From contig NZ_QLMA01000008.1 in NCBI RefSeq assembly GCF_003259435.1, forward strand, positions 62,001-126,000: 64,000 nucleotides of DNA. The letters run 5' to 3'. Positions 26,831 through 35,532 of this stretch are shown here, one piece after another. Within the stretch, counting starts at the first letter, position 1. The number at the start of each line of letters is the position of its first letter. This DNA is from Chitinophaga dinghuensis (GTDB lineage Bacteria > Bacteroidota > Bacteroidia > Chitinophagales > Chitinophagaceae). A program made the position numbers and the translations under genes. Below the pieces are notes generated by a model that saw nothing but the letters and a program-made list of their open reading frames with translations, was not told where the DNA came from and made no database searches.

Positions 26831-27138
26831 GGATGGTAATTTTTGATGTTAGTTTTTGAGACAGATATGCTTATAGAATGCTTTGAGGAATGTTCACTTA
26901 AAGTTCACTGCGAATTGGGCACTCAGATTTCGGTTGCTCGTGTCTCTCTAATATACATCGTGAGAAATTAATAATCCGATTTATTTCTCATCGACGATTT
27001 ATGCTCACACAACACATTCATTTAAAACTGTTTAAACTTCATAAAAAATAATCTTTAAAATTTCTTCCGGAAGTTGTCACGTTTTCTTTTTGTAAGCGGT
27101 CTTATTCCTGTAACAAATCACTACTAAATACTACTAAT
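26831..27138. other. Intergenic region with divergent regulatory sequences
   Basis: About 308 nt between divergent genes. It holds an 8-bp inverted repeat (TGAGAAAT at 26961, ATTTCTCA at 26983) that could be an operator, and the candidate ECF41 promoter near 27075. I see no ORF or RNA here. Confidence 0.4.
27075..27101 (+). promoter_or_regulatory. Candidate ECF41-type promoter
   Basis: TGTCAC at 27075-27080 is followed 16 nt later by CGGTC. Published ECF41 target promoters have a TGTCACA -35 and a CGTC -10, usually in front of the partner gene. The -35 fits well and the -10 fits only loosely. Confidence 0.4.
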
Positions 27139-27591
27139 ATGAAAGCGAGAATTAATTTTCAGGAAGTGAACAAAGGTTTTATGGACGGTCTTTTCAAAAC
27201 CGGTGGCTATCTCAGGCAATCAGGGCTTGATCCATTGCTGTTGGAGCTGCTCAATTACAGGGTATCAACGATGAATGGTTGTGCGTTTTGTCTGGACATG
27301 CATTTTAAGGATGCAGTGCATAGGGGAGAAAATCCGCAACGTTTATATTCGCTGTCTGCCTGGAGAGAGTGTCCGTATTATAGCGAAGCGGAAAGGGCTG
27401 CGCTGGCATTTGCAGAAGAACTGACCTCTTTGAATATGCAGGATGCCACTTATGATAACCTGACGAATTATTATACCAAAACCCAGATCGCGGATCTGAC
27501 GCTGGCTATATCCATGATCAATACATGGAACAGGATAAACCGGGCATTCCATACGGTTCCTGGTGGTTATGTTGTGGGAACTTTAGGTTAA
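27139..27591 (+). CDS. Carboxymuconolactone decarboxylase family protein (AhpD-like), ECF41 partner
   Basis: The protein has 150 residues. The AhpD/CMD fold is shown by the active-site CxxC (Cys48, Cys51) followed by His55 in NGCAFCLDMH, and by helix AALAFAEELTSL. These proteins are peroxidase- or disulfide-reductase-like rather than true decarboxylases. A gene of this family (often called COE: carboxymuconolactone decarboxylase, oxidoreductase or epimerase) is the standard neighbour and main target of ECF41 sigma factors. The sigma gene follows 23 nt downstream. The role is probably in an oxidative or envelope stress response. Confidence 0.9.
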   Translation: MKARINFQEVNKGFMDGLFKTGGYLRQSGLDPLLLELLNYRVSTMNGCAFCLDMHFKDAVHRGENPQRLYSLSAWRECPYYSEAERAALAFAEELTSLNMQDATYDNLTNYYTKTQIADLTLAISMINTWNRINRAFHTVPGGYVVGTLG

Positions 27592-27614
27592 TTTTGAAAG
27601 CAGTAATTATAGTT

Positions 27615-28472
27615 ATGACGCAATATTATCAATTGTTGTTTCCATATGCCTATAACATTTTGGGATCAGCAGAAGATGCCAGGGATACGGTACAGGAAGT
27701 TTTATCGAAATATTATACCAGTGAAAGAGCAGGTATTCAGGACGAGAAAAACTATTTAATCAGAAGTGTGATTAACCTGGCGATCAATTATAAAAACAGG
27801 AATAAAAGAATAAGCCGGCAGCCTGCGGAGTGGCTGCCGGAGCCTATAGCCACAGACGATACTGCAGATAAGAATGTATACCTGAAGGATATACTTTCTT
27901 ATTCCCTGATGGTATTGATGGAGAGACTGCCAGCTATCGAAAGAGCCGTATTCATTCTGAAAGAAAGTTTTGACTACACGCATTCGGATATTGCGGAGGT
28001 ATTATCTATTTCGGAGGAATACTCCCGGAAACTGCTCAGCAGGGCTAAAACGAGGCTGTTTAAGCCGGAAGCGGCCGTTCGTTCCAAAACGCAGGAAGCC
28101 GATACAAAATCCTTATTGATGGATTACATGGATACCATTCGGAGAGGGGACGTAGCGCGACTGGAGAAAATGCTATCCGCTGAAGTGGCGCTCATGGTAG
28201 ATGGCGGCGGTAAAATAAATGTAGTAACGAAGATCGCTCATGGCGCAAGCGAAGTGGCACGCGTACTGGCGTTGGTATTCGACAAATACCTGCAATATGC
28301 AGACGCTGCATTTCACTGGATTAACCATCAACCGGCATTGCTCTTTTCGAAGGATGGGAAATTATATTCCTGCCTGGTTTTTGAACTCGGACCAGACCAT
28401 TCCATCCAAAGCATCAACAGCGTAGTTGATCCGGATAAGTTATCTTTACTGTCTCAACAGATCCAAGCTTAA
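27615..28472 (+). CDS. RNA polymerase sigma factor, ECF41 family with SnoaL-like C-terminal domain
   Basis: I place the start at ATG 27615 (MTQYYQLLF), giving 285 residues; the frame is open to 27525 inside the previous gene. Sigma region 2 (about 1-65) and region 4 (about 95-155) flank a linker containing WLPEP (73-77), an ECF41 hallmark. The C-terminal SnoaL/NTF2-like domain contains the conserved DGGGK (196-200) and DPDK (272-275) motifs, which act in place of a separate anti-sigma factor. In studied ECF41 members this fused domain controls activity. The downstream 28484 gene starts 11 nt later. Confidence 0.93.
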   Translation: MTQYYQLLFPYAYNILGSAEDARDTVQEVLSKYYTSERAGIQDEKNYLIRSVINLAINYKNRNKRISRQPAEWLPEPIATDDTADKNVYLKDILSYSLMVLMERLPAIERAVFILKESFDYTHSDIAEVLSISEEYSRKLLSRAKTRLFKPEAAVRSKTQEADTKSLLMDYMDTIRRGDVARLEKMLSAEVALMVDGGGKINVVTKIAHGASEVARVLALVFDKYLQYADAAFHWINHQPALLFSKDGKLYSCLVFELGPDHSIQSINSVVDPDKLSLLSQQIQA

Positions 28473-28483
28473 ACGCATCAGCC

Positions 28484-28879
28484 ATGGCCATACAACATAG
28501 AAAAGAAGATTATTTCGAGCGATTGATAGCAGAAGCATTTGCAGCATTTAACCGCCTGGCAGGAGGCTCCAACCCTCCTGCCCTGGAAGACCTGGAAATC
28601 CGCCTGAATGAGCTGTTGCGGGAACCCGGCCTCACCTTGGAGCAATTGGAAACTACTCCGTTGGATAGCCTCGCGTCTCTCCTGCAACAACACCCCGTGC
28701 ATCCAGACGTACTGGAACTCATCGCAGACACCATGCAATATAAGGCCAGTCTTCAACAGGATATCGCCTTACAGGAAAGAGCCACCTGGATATATGAATA
28801 CCTGCTGGCCAACAAGCAAGGCAATAGTATATCCTATACCCTGCTGATGAAATTGAATAAAGCAAAAACGAAAGACTAA
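28484..28879 (+). CDS. Hypothetical protein, helical
   Basis: The protein has 131 residues, predicted to be nearly all alpha-helical and amphipathic (DYFERLIAEAFAAFNRLAG, then QDIALQERATWIYEYLLA). It has no signal peptide, so it is cytoplasmic. The shape resembles small TPR-like or DUF6483-type helical proteins, but I am not confident of a family. It lies 11 nt after the ECF41 gene and is probably in the same operon, so it may be part of that response. No catalytic motif is visible. Confidence 0.55.
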   Translation: MAIQHRKEDYFERLIAEAFAAFNRLAGGSNPPALEDLEIRLNELLREPGLTLEQLETTPLDSLASLLQQHPVHPDVLELIADTMQYKASLQQDIALQERATWIYEYLLANKQGNSISYTLLMKLNKAKTKD

Positions 28880-28915
28880 TTTTCGTATAGGCTACACCGA
28901 TATTACAGCAGATGC

Positions 28916-29668
28916 TTAATGCAAGCCCAACTGCTTTATCAACTGAAGATTAAAGCTATACTGCTCTTCTGCGGGTACCGCTTTCCTGGAGTTTTTATTA
29001 ATATCCTTCCCCTCCTTGCTCCATAGCATCGGATAGAAGTTATATACATGGTCCCCATCCAAAGTGGCGACCTCCTTCTCCCAGCTTTTCCAACGGAGAT
29101 CCTTGTAAAAACCAGCCAAATCTCCGTTGAAGCAGAATTCCAGGAACTGGCTGTATGTCAGTTCCAGCGCCTCCCATTTCAAAGTAGCCGGATCAAAATA
29201 ATAGGCTTTGCCCATATCCGTACCCAATCCACCGCCATTAATCGCAAAATAGCCACCCACCGCATCATCCGCTACTATGAGATATCCTGCCTGCTGATCG
29301 CCGATGGTTTTATTCCAGTTCCAGGTATGTAAACTTCTTTTCATCTTCGCAGCACCAGATCCTAAAATTCTAATCCAACCGCCGTCCACCAGCAAACCGC
29401 CAGTATTATAGATGATAGCCCCCATCGGAGAACGTGTAGTCACCTGCACCTCCAGCAAAGTTTTTCGGGCCTTCTCCATTGTTACCGGGAGTATTTCTAC
29501 GGTATGCTTGGCACTTTTTATCCTGGATTGCAGCAGTGGCCATGCCGGCTCTGAGGTATTGATTAATGCTTCCAAGGGTCTTTTTTGCTCCTGCGCCATG
29601 ACCGAACAATTGATGGTGATAAATAGGGAAATGCTACCCAGTAACATTCTCCAATGACAATATCTCAT
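28916..29668 (-). CDS. DUF2625 family protein, secreted
   Basis: The protein has 250 residues with a signal peptide (hydrophobic core near residues 8-24, MAQE cleavage region). LINTSEPAWPLL, VTTRSPMGAIIYNTGGLLVD and GWIRILGSG are the DUF2625 signatures, followed by WNWNKTIG and GGYFAINGGGLG. The family occurs in Proteobacteria and Bacteroidota, and its function is unknown. A signal peptide is unusual for the family as I know it, suggesting periplasmic use here. It diverges from the metallophosphoesterase gene. Confidence 0.85.
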   Translation of the reverse strand: MRYCHWRMLLGSISLFITINCSVMAQEQKRPLEALINTSEPAWPLLQSRIKSAKHTVEILPVTMEKARKTLLEVQVTTRSPMGAIIYNTGGLLVDGGWIRILGSGAAKMKRSLHTWNWNKTIGDQQAGYLIVADDAVGGYFAINGGGLGTDMGKAYYFDPATLKWEALELTYSQFLEFCFNGDLAGFYKDLRWKSWEKEVATLDGDHVYNFYPMLWSKEGKDINKNSRKAVPAEEQYSFNLQLIKQLGLH

Positions 29669-29750
29669 GAATAAATTATTGCAGCCCGCAAGATATACAC
29701 ATAAAAATGAAAAAGTAATTCCCTATCTTACCGTATAACTTACAGTGAAC

Positions 29751-30710
29751 ATGCAACGCAGAAATTTCCTCCGCCAGATCAGCCTCTCCGGGGCCGGCCT
29801 ACTGGCCAGTTCCCGTGTATTCTCCATCGCGCCGGCTGCCAGCCGGAAACCGCTGAAAATTGGATTTATCACAGACCTGCATCACCTGCAGTTTGGCGTG
29901 CACGAAGATGCCAGGATGAAAGTATTCATGGATGCCGTGATGCGGGAATCGCCGGATTTTATTCTTCAGTGCGGCGACTTCTGCCGCCCAGTTGGTTCAG
30001 ATGGTATAATGGCACAATGGAACCGCTTTAAAGGCCCTAAATACCATGTACTGGGAAACCATGATATGGACGTATGCGATAAAGCCACTATCATGAAACT
30101 ATGGGGTATGGAAAAGAATTACTATTCCTTTGATACAGGAGGATACCATTTTATTGTGATGGACCGTAATTTTCTGAAGCAATCAGATGGTAAGCTGACC
30201 GACTATAACAACAGTAACTGGTCCCCTTTCAGCTCTCCTTTCCGCAGCTTTACTGATGAAGCGCAGCTCGAATGGCTGAAAGCAGATCTCGCCCAGGCAA
30301 AAGCCCCCAGTATTGTGTTTATGCATCAGCCGGTATTTCTGAGCGACTGGTTCACGGAGCTGGGCAATGCCGCTGATATCCTGCAAATATTCGATGCCCA
30401 TAACCTCCAGGCCAAACAAAACGGCGCCAATAATGCCGTCACAGCAGTATTTATGGGTCATGATCATGACGATCGCTATGGAGAACGCAATGGCGTACAC
30501 TACTTTATCATGAACAGCGCCAGCTACGTTTACACCGATTCAGGCGCCCATTACTACAAAGACCCACTGTTTGCGTTCCTTCACCTGGACCCTGCCGGAA
30601 CGCTCCGTATTTCCGGGATGGCAACCACTTTCCGGGATGTTGTACCGGATAAAGTGAAAGCCCGGTTTCCCACTACTATCAGTCACCATACCCTCTCCCT
30701 GAAAAAATAA
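29751..30710 (+). CDS. Tat-exported metallophosphoesterase
   Basis: The protein has 319 residues from the ATG at 29751 (a GTG 6 nt upstream is possible). An RRNFLRQ twin-arginine signal precedes a hydrophobic core. The metal-binding motifs of the calcineurin-like fold are in order: DLHH (Asp-x-His), GDFCRP, GNHD, FMHQP and GHDHDD. It is likely a two-metal phosphoesterase folded before export and active outside the cytoplasm. Acid-phosphatase or phosphodiesterase activity is expected, and the substrate is not specified. It stands as a single gene. Confidence 0.88.
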   Translation: MQRRNFLRQISLSGAGLLASSRVFSIAPAASRKPLKIGFITDLHHLQFGVHEDARMKVFMDAVMRESPDFILQCGDFCRPVGSDGIMAQWNRFKGPKYHVLGNHDMDVCDKATIMKLWGMEKNYYSFDTGGYHFIVMDRNFLKQSDGKLTDYNNSNWSPFSSPFRSFTDEAQLEWLKADLAQAKAPSIVFMHQPVFLSDWFTELGNAADILQIFDAHNLQAKQNGANNAVTAVFMGHDHDDRYGERNGVHYFIMNSASYVYTDSGAHYYKDPLFAFLHLDPAGTLRISGMATTFRDVVPDKVKARFPTTISHHTLSLKK

Positions 30711-30722
30711 ATTTGGAAATAT

Positions 30723-30736
30723 AGACCGAACGGTCT
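30723..30736. promoter_or_regulatory. TetR operator upstream of the tetR gene
   Basis: AGACCG-AA-CGGTCT is a 14-bp palindrome with perfect 6-bp arms. It lies directly upstream of the TATTTTTG element (30737-30744) and of the repressor start at 30749. The same arms recur at 31388, before the exporter. Confidence 0.8.
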
Positions 30737-30744
30737 TATTTTTG
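30737..30744 (+). promoter_or_regulatory. Bacteroidota -7 element of the tetR gene
   Basis: TATTTTTG exactly matches TAnnTTTG. It touches the palindrome on its left and lies only 4 nt from the GTG start at 30749. Repressor bound at the palindrome would block this promoter, implying autoregulation. Confidence 0.6.
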
Positions 30745-30748
30745 TCTT

Positions 30749-31339
30749 GTGAAAACGAAAGGAGAAAAAACCAAACAGTTTATCATTGAGCAGAGTGCCG
30801 TCCTCTTTAACAAAAAAGGAATGGCCGGTACCAGTGTCAGTGATGTGATGGCAGCTACCAAACTGGCCAAAGGAGGAATCTATGGCAATTTCGATAGTAA
30901 GGAAGATTTATGTCGCGCTGTGTTTGATTACCTGATGGAGCGTTTGACCGCGAATATAACGAGTCGGCTGGCCGACAAAGCTACCCATAAGGAAAAGCTG
31001 TTTGCCTTGCTGGATCATTACAATGACATAGGCCCCATTTCTGTTGCGGGAGGATGTCCTATGTTAAATTTTGGTACAGAAGCAGATGATACCGATCCGT
31101 TGATGAAAGAGAAAGTGGCCAATGCGATTAAACTTTCACAAGCCCGTATAGCCCGTATCGTAAGCGCAGGTATTGCCGCCGGGGAATTCGCCGACACCGT
31201 GCATCCACAAACCTTTGCCGTGAAGATGTTTGCCATGTTTGAAGGCGCCGTGCTGATTTCCAAAATGTTTGACAACAACAGTCAGATGAAAATTATTACC
31301 AAACTACTAAAAGAAGAAATAGAGTCGTTCTCCTTATAA
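30749..31339 (+). CDS. TetR family repressor
   Basis: The protein has 196 residues with a GTG start at 30749. The N-terminal TetR helix-turn-helix spans about residues 8-55 (SVSDVMAATKLAKGGIYGNF). The C-terminal ligand-binding domain has GGCPMLNFGTEADDTDP, reminiscent of TetR_C regulators of drug- or quinone-type inducers. The start codon is 4 nt after its own -7 element, so the transcript is almost leaderless. It very likely represses itself and the exporter and dehydrogenase genes through the shared AGACCG...CGGTCT sites. The inducer is unknown. Confidence 0.9.
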   Translation: MKTKGEKTKQFIIEQSAVLFNKKGMAGTSVSDVMAATKLAKGGIYGNFDSKEDLCRAVFDYLMERLTANITSRLADKATHKEKLFALLDHYNDIGPISVAGGCPMLNFGTEADDTDPLMKEKVANAIKLSQARIARIVSAGIAAGEFADTVHPQTFAVKMFAMFEGAVLISKMFDNNSQMKIITKLLKEEIESFSL

Positions 31340-31387
31340 TGACTTCCAAACCCAAGCCGGAAACGGCTTATTTTTTTCTCAAAAAAG

Positions 31388-31401
31388 AGACCGATCGGTC
31401 T
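31388..31401. promoter_or_regulatory. TetR operator upstream of the MFS exporter
   Basis: AGACCGATCGGTCT is a perfect 14-bp palindrome 13 nt before the exporter ATG at 31415. It has the same arms as the site at 30723, so one repressor should bind both. Confidence 0.85.
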
Positions 31402-31414
31402 AAAATATAAAAAT

Positions 31415-32965
31415 ATGCATCCTGTTAAGCGACAGATTTTAATCGTTACGGTCATAGCCGCCGCCATTATGGAACTGATAGATATTTCCATTGTGAATGT
31501 GGCCCTCTCCCACATGAGCGGAAACCTCGGCGCCACCCTTGCCGACACCAGTTGGGTAGTGACCTCCTATGCCATTGCCAACGTGATTGTGATTCCTATG
31601 TCCAGCTTTCTGAGCGGGAGCCTGGGACGAAGGAATTACTACATCGGTTCGGTCATCCTGTTTACTGTTTGTTCTTTTATGTGCGGCAACGCATCGAATA
31701 TTTGGGTATTGGTATTCTTCAGGTTTTTGCAGGGACTTGGAGGCGGCGCACTTCTCTCCGTTTCACAGGCGATCATGTTTGAATTATTCCCCCGGGAAAA
31801 GCAGGGTATTGCCAGCGCCCTCTTCGGATTGGGCGTATTCATCGGACCTACCATCGGCCCTACCCTGGGCGGTTTTATCACAGAACATTACTCCTGGCCA
31901 TGGATATTCTATATCAATATTCCCGTAGGCATTATTGTTACCATATCCTGTTTCTTACTATTACAGGAAGCGACCATCAAACCAGAAGTAAAGAAAACAG
32001 ACTGGTTAGGAATAATACTGCTGATCATTGGGGTCAGTACGCTGCAAACCGTGCTGGAACGAGGTCAGGAGGAAGACTGGTTCGACACTACTTACATCAC
32101 TGTATTCACGGTAACGGCTATACTTAGTTTGATCGCCTTTGTTATATGGGAACTACGTGTATCCGATCCCGTGGTTAATCTAAGAGTATTCCGCAGCAGA
32201 ACCTTAACGGTAGCGGCGATACTTACTTTCATCACGGGAATAGGCATGTTTACCTCTGTGTATCTGACGCCTGTATTTGCACAGCGACTACTCTCCTTCA
32301 CGCCTGTAGAAACCGGACTACTCTTATTGCCGGGCTCCTTCTTTGCCTTGCTATCCTTAGTTATATCAGGGAAGTTGCTACAGCGAGGACTTTCCCCTAT
32401 CGTGATGATTATCCTGGGCTATGCCTTGTTCATATATTTTTCCTGGACCATGTCACGCATGAGTTTGGAGGTATCTGCCGCATTGATTAGCAATAACCTG
32501 ATTTATCGCGCAGTGGGTATCGCATTACTCACCGTACCACTTACCATGCTGGCGGTTTCCACGCTGGAAGCGAAAGATATTCCCCAGGGCGCCGCCCTGA
32601 ATAATATGATGCGACAACTAGGCGGCTCTTTCGGCATTGCGATGGTGAATACCTATACGGCTCGTCGTGCTGCGGCCCATCGATCCGACCTGGTGAATTA
32701 CCTGAATCCGGATAATCCGGTGGTATCCAACCGGCTACAGCAGTATACCCAATATTTCCTGCAACATGGCGCTACCATTGGCAATGCCCGCAAGCAGGCA
32801 ATAGGTCTGATGGAATATGGAGTTACCAAACAGTCTAACCTTCTGAGCTACCTGGATGCCTACGCCATGGTAGGATTCCTCTTCCTGATTTGTTTGCCGC
32901 TGCTGCTGATGGTACGCCGCAAAGCCACTCCCACCATGGCCATGCAACAATTACAAGATCATTAA
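31415..32965 (+). CDS. MFS multidrug exporter, EmrB/QacA (DHA2) family
   Basis: The protein has 516 residues and about 14 transmembrane helices. Helix 1 carries MELIDISIVNVALSHM, matching the DHA2 motif D1 with its Asp. Motif C, the antiporter signature, is visible in LFGLGVFIGPTIGPTLGG. Motif A is in SGSLGRRNYYIG. The family exports drugs, dyes or bile-salt-like compounds by proton antiport, often with an EmrA adaptor. No adaptor gene is adjacent, so it probably exports into the periplasm. The TetR gene is immediately upstream, and the SDR follows 33 nt downstream. Confidence 0.92.
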   Translation: MHPVKRQILIVTVIAAAIMELIDISIVNVALSHMSGNLGATLADTSWVVTSYAIANVIVIPMSSFLSGSLGRRNYYIGSVILFTVCSFMCGNASNIWVLVFFRFLQGLGGGALLSVSQAIMFELFPREKQGIASALFGLGVFIGPTIGPTLGGFITEHYSWPWIFYINIPVGIIVTISCFLLLQEATIKPEVKKTDWLGIILLIIGVSTLQTVLERGQEEDWFDTTYITVFTVTAILSLIAFVIWELRVSDPVVNLRVFRSRTLTVAAILTFITGIGMFTSVYLTPVFAQRLLSFTPVETGLLLLPGSFFALLSLVISGKLLQRGLSPIVMIILGYALFIYFSWTMSRMSLEVSAALISNNLIYRAVGIALLTVPLTMLAVSTLEAKDIPQGAALNNMMRQLGGSFGIAMVNTYTARRAAAHRSDLVNYLNPDNPVVSNRLQQYTQYFLQHGATIGNARKQAIGLMEYGVTKQSNLLSYLDAYAMVGFLFLICLPLLLMVRRKATPTMAMQQLQDH

Positions 32966-32998
32966 CGATAACTATTCATCTCTCTAAAAATCATACAA

Positions 32999-33733
32999 AT
33001 GAAAACGACACAGAACACAGTACTTATCACTGGCGGCAGCGCTGGCATTGGATTTCAACTGGCTGCAACATTAGCGGATGCCGGCAATACAGTGATTATT
33101 ACCGGACGTAATGCAGCAAGACTGGAAAACGCTCTATCCGAACTACCCTGGGTACATACGTTCAATGGAGATATCACTAATGAGGCGGATGTGAATCGAC
33201 TCGTAGCCTGGATACAGGAAGAATTTCCGGAATTAAACATGGTCATCAACAACGCTGGCGCTGCATCGTTAAATAATTTGCGGGCAGACACGGATACCTT
33301 TTCCCGCGCCAGTCACGAAATGCTGACGAACTATCTCTCTGTGATCCGGCTCAATGAATTATTGATTCCGCTCCTGGAAAAACAGGAAGCAGCCGCTATT
33401 GTCAATGTATCCAGCATTTTCGCATTTGCTCCGGGCAAGAAGTTGGCCTCTTATGCAGCTACAAAAGCGGCGCTACATTCTTACACACAATCGCTTCGGT
33501 TATCGCTGGCCCCATCTGTAATTAAAGTATTTGAACTGATGCCTCCATTAGTGAATACGGAGTTCTCTGCCGGAATAGGCGGCCAGAAAGGTATCCCTGC
33601 AGCACAGGTAGCCTCAGAATTCATGACTGCTTTGGCAAATGATATTTACGAAATCAGGGTTGCCAACACAGAAGCTTTTTACCAGCTAAGCCTGGCCTCT
33701 CCTACAGATGCACTGACTGTTATGAATGAATAA
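32999..33733 (+). CDS. Short-chain dehydrogenase/reductase (DltE-like)
   Basis: The protein has 244 residues. It has the classical SDR layout: TGGSAGIG (11-18) for NAD(P) binding, NNAG (84-87), and the active site with Ser near 139, Tyr152 and Lys156 in ASYAATKAAL. It most resembles the DltE-like group, which is often found with efflux or cell-envelope genes. It follows the exporter in the same operon, so it may reduce or modify the exported or inducing compound. A strong terminator follows. Confidence 0.9.
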   Translation: MKTTQNTVLITGGSAGIGFQLAATLADAGNTVIITGRNAARLENALSELPWVHTFNGDITNEADVNRLVAWIQEEFPELNMVINNAGAASLNNLRADTDTFSRASHEMLTNYLSVIRLNELLIPLLEKQEAAAIVNVSSIFAFAPGKKLASYAATKAALHSYTQSLRLSLAPSVIKVFELMPPLVNTEFSAGIGGQKGIPAAQVASEFMTALANDIYEIRVANTEAFYQLSLASPTDALTVMNE

Positions 33734-33735
33734 CA

Positions 33736-33777
33736 AAAAAGTGTCTCAAAAGCGCCCCAACTTTTGAGACACTTTTT
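33736..33777 (+). terminator. Terminator of the TetR/MFS/SDR unit
   Basis: A perfect 17-bp stem (AAAAAGTGTCTCAAAAG with its complement) has an 8-nt loop and is followed by a T-run. It is the strongest terminator in the window. Confidence 0.92.
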
Positions 33778-33921
33778 TTTCGTATATCCCTCCGCGAAAT
33801 TTTGAACAATGCCGCCATTTAGTTAAATTAGATCATCTTATTTGAAGCGCCCTGTCGATCCTGTAGCGAGAAAACCAAAGTCTGTCGAACCACGTCTTGT
33901 TTAACCACATAAATATGAACA

Positions 33922-35490
33922 ATGAAAACTAGAAATCGCCATGTACTTATTGCAGGAGCTCTGATGCTCTCTTCTGTACTGTTTGGTGCTTGTAAACGCA
34001 CTATCAGCGAGGGATTGCAGCCGCTGTCCGCCGGCAAATCCGCTATGCTGACACTCACGCCCAGCGCCTATAAGCTGAACATCATTTACTTCGTTCCCTC
34101 AGATGCCGACACTATTACCCGCTACCGGGAACGACTAAACGGTATTCTCTTGCAAGGCCAGCAGTTTTATGGAAAATGGATGAGTTACTGGGGGTATGGG
34201 GATCGTTCGTTCGGCCTGCCTTTTGATTCTTCCGGCAAAGTGAAAATTACCGTTGTTCGCGGCGCACAAGGGAAATCCGCCTACCCTTATGATGGCGGCG
34301 GCAATGTGGTAATTGGCGAATTGAATACCTATTTTGCCAATAATCCTACTGCCAAAAACAGTGAGCACACCTTGGTGATCATGCCTGCCAGTTCCTATGC
34401 AGCAGACGGCGATCCTGGCGGCGTGCCCTTCTATGGCCTCGGACGCTGGTGCTTTGCGCTGGATTACGCAGAAATGGACACCAGTTACCTGGGGCAGAAT
34501 ACCACCCTGGGAAATCGCGCTACCAAATGGATTGGCGGCCTGATGCATGAACTGGGCCATGGCCTTAATCTCCCCCATAACCATGAAAAAGTATCCGAAG
34601 CGGCAGATGCTACAAAAGGTACGGCACTGATGGGCAGCGGGAACTATACTTATGGTAAAAATCCCACTTTCCTTACAGCAGCCAGCGCGGCGATTCTTAA
34701 CAATTCACAGGTATTTCGTACCAGCAGTGCCACAGGCATCTATGGAGGCGGAAATACCACCATCAATGTAATTAAAGCGGATTACAGCGGTGGAAACATT
34801 AATCTGAAAGTGAAATTCAGCGCCACCCAATCTGTAAACAGAGTAGTTGTTTACAATGACCCGGATGGAGGCAGCGACTACGACGCCGTTGCATGGGTAG
34901 CCACACCTTCCGGCGACAGTATCACATTAGCGATGCCAATAAATGAGTTGCAAAAGAAAACAGGATTGTATGCCATGCGTATTCGTTTCCTTTATACCAA
35001 TGGTTCTTCGACAGAATTTTCTTATCCGTATAACTTCGTGAACAATGAGCCGGTACTCACTTTCAGCAGTAAAGATGAACTGAACAAATCCACCTGGAGT
35101 ATTGCATATGTAGACAGTCAGGAAAATGACGGCCAAGCCGTAAACCTGCTGGACAACGATCAGAATACCGTTTGGCATACGCAATGGAAAAGCGTGCAGC
35201 CTACGCATCCGCATACGGTGGTGGTGAATATGGCAGGACAAAAATCTATTGCCGGATTATCTTTCCTGCACCGTTCCAACCTCAACGGTTCATTGAAAGA
35301 CATCACCATTTATGTGAGCACCGATAACAGCAGCTGGACCTCCATGGGCAGCTACACGCTGGCAAATGTGAATTCCAAACAATACATCACATTTAGCAGT
35401 ACTGTTAACGCGCAATACATCAAAGTAGTCACTGCTTCCAATTACCTGGGTACCTATTACGCGGTACTGGCTGAACTGGGCGCATTCTAA
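33922..35490 (+). CDS. Lipoprotein metallopeptidase with C-terminal F5/8 discoidin-like domain
   Basis: The protein has 522 residues. A lipoprotein signal (SSVLFGACK) places lipid-Cys near residue 24. The catalytic region has HELGHGLNLPH with His209, Glu210, His213 and His219, a metzincin-like HExxHxxxxxH zinc site (Asn replaces the usual Gly). ALMGSGNY downstream could be the Met-turn. The C-terminal domain from about residue 385 (STWSIAYVDSQENDGQAV, then NTVWHTQW) is a discoidin/F5-8 type C carbohydrate-binding fold, ending with a TASNYLGTYYAVLAELG strand. It is a plausible surface or secreted peptidase acting on glycoprotein or host-type substrate. Confidence 0.85.
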   Translation: MKTRNRHVLIAGALMLSSVLFGACKRTISEGLQPLSAGKSAMLTLTPSAYKLNIIYFVPSDADTITRYRERLNGILLQGQQFYGKWMSYWGYGDRSFGLPFDSSGKVKITVVRGAQGKSAYPYDGGGNVVIGELNTYFANNPTAKNSEHTLVIMPASSYAADGDPGGVPFYGLGRWCFALDYAEMDTSYLGQNTTLGNRATKWIGGLMHELGHGLNLPHNHEKVSEAADATKGTALMGSGNYTYGKNPTFLTAASAAILNNSQVFRTSSATGIYGGGNTTINVIKADYSGGNINLKVKFSATQSVNRVVVYNDPDGGSDYDAVAWVATPSGDSITLAMPINELQKKTGLYAMRIRFLYTNGSSTEFSYPYNFVNNEPVLTFSSKDELNKSTWSIAYVDSQENDGQAVNLLDNDQNTVWHTQWKSVQPTHPHTVVVNMAGQKSIAGLSFLHRSNLNGSLKDITIYVSTDNSSWTSMGSYTLANVNSKQYITFSSTVNAQYIKVVTASNYLGTYYAVLAELGAF

Positions 35491-35532
35491 CCTTCTTCCT
35501 ATATCCCTCTTTGCCATTGCGGTGAAGAGGGA

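Noticed and set aside
35505..35531. Hairpin between the metallopeptidase and GT39 genes as terminator
   Set aside because: The stem needs two G-T pairs and lacks a proper T-run, so I do not call it.
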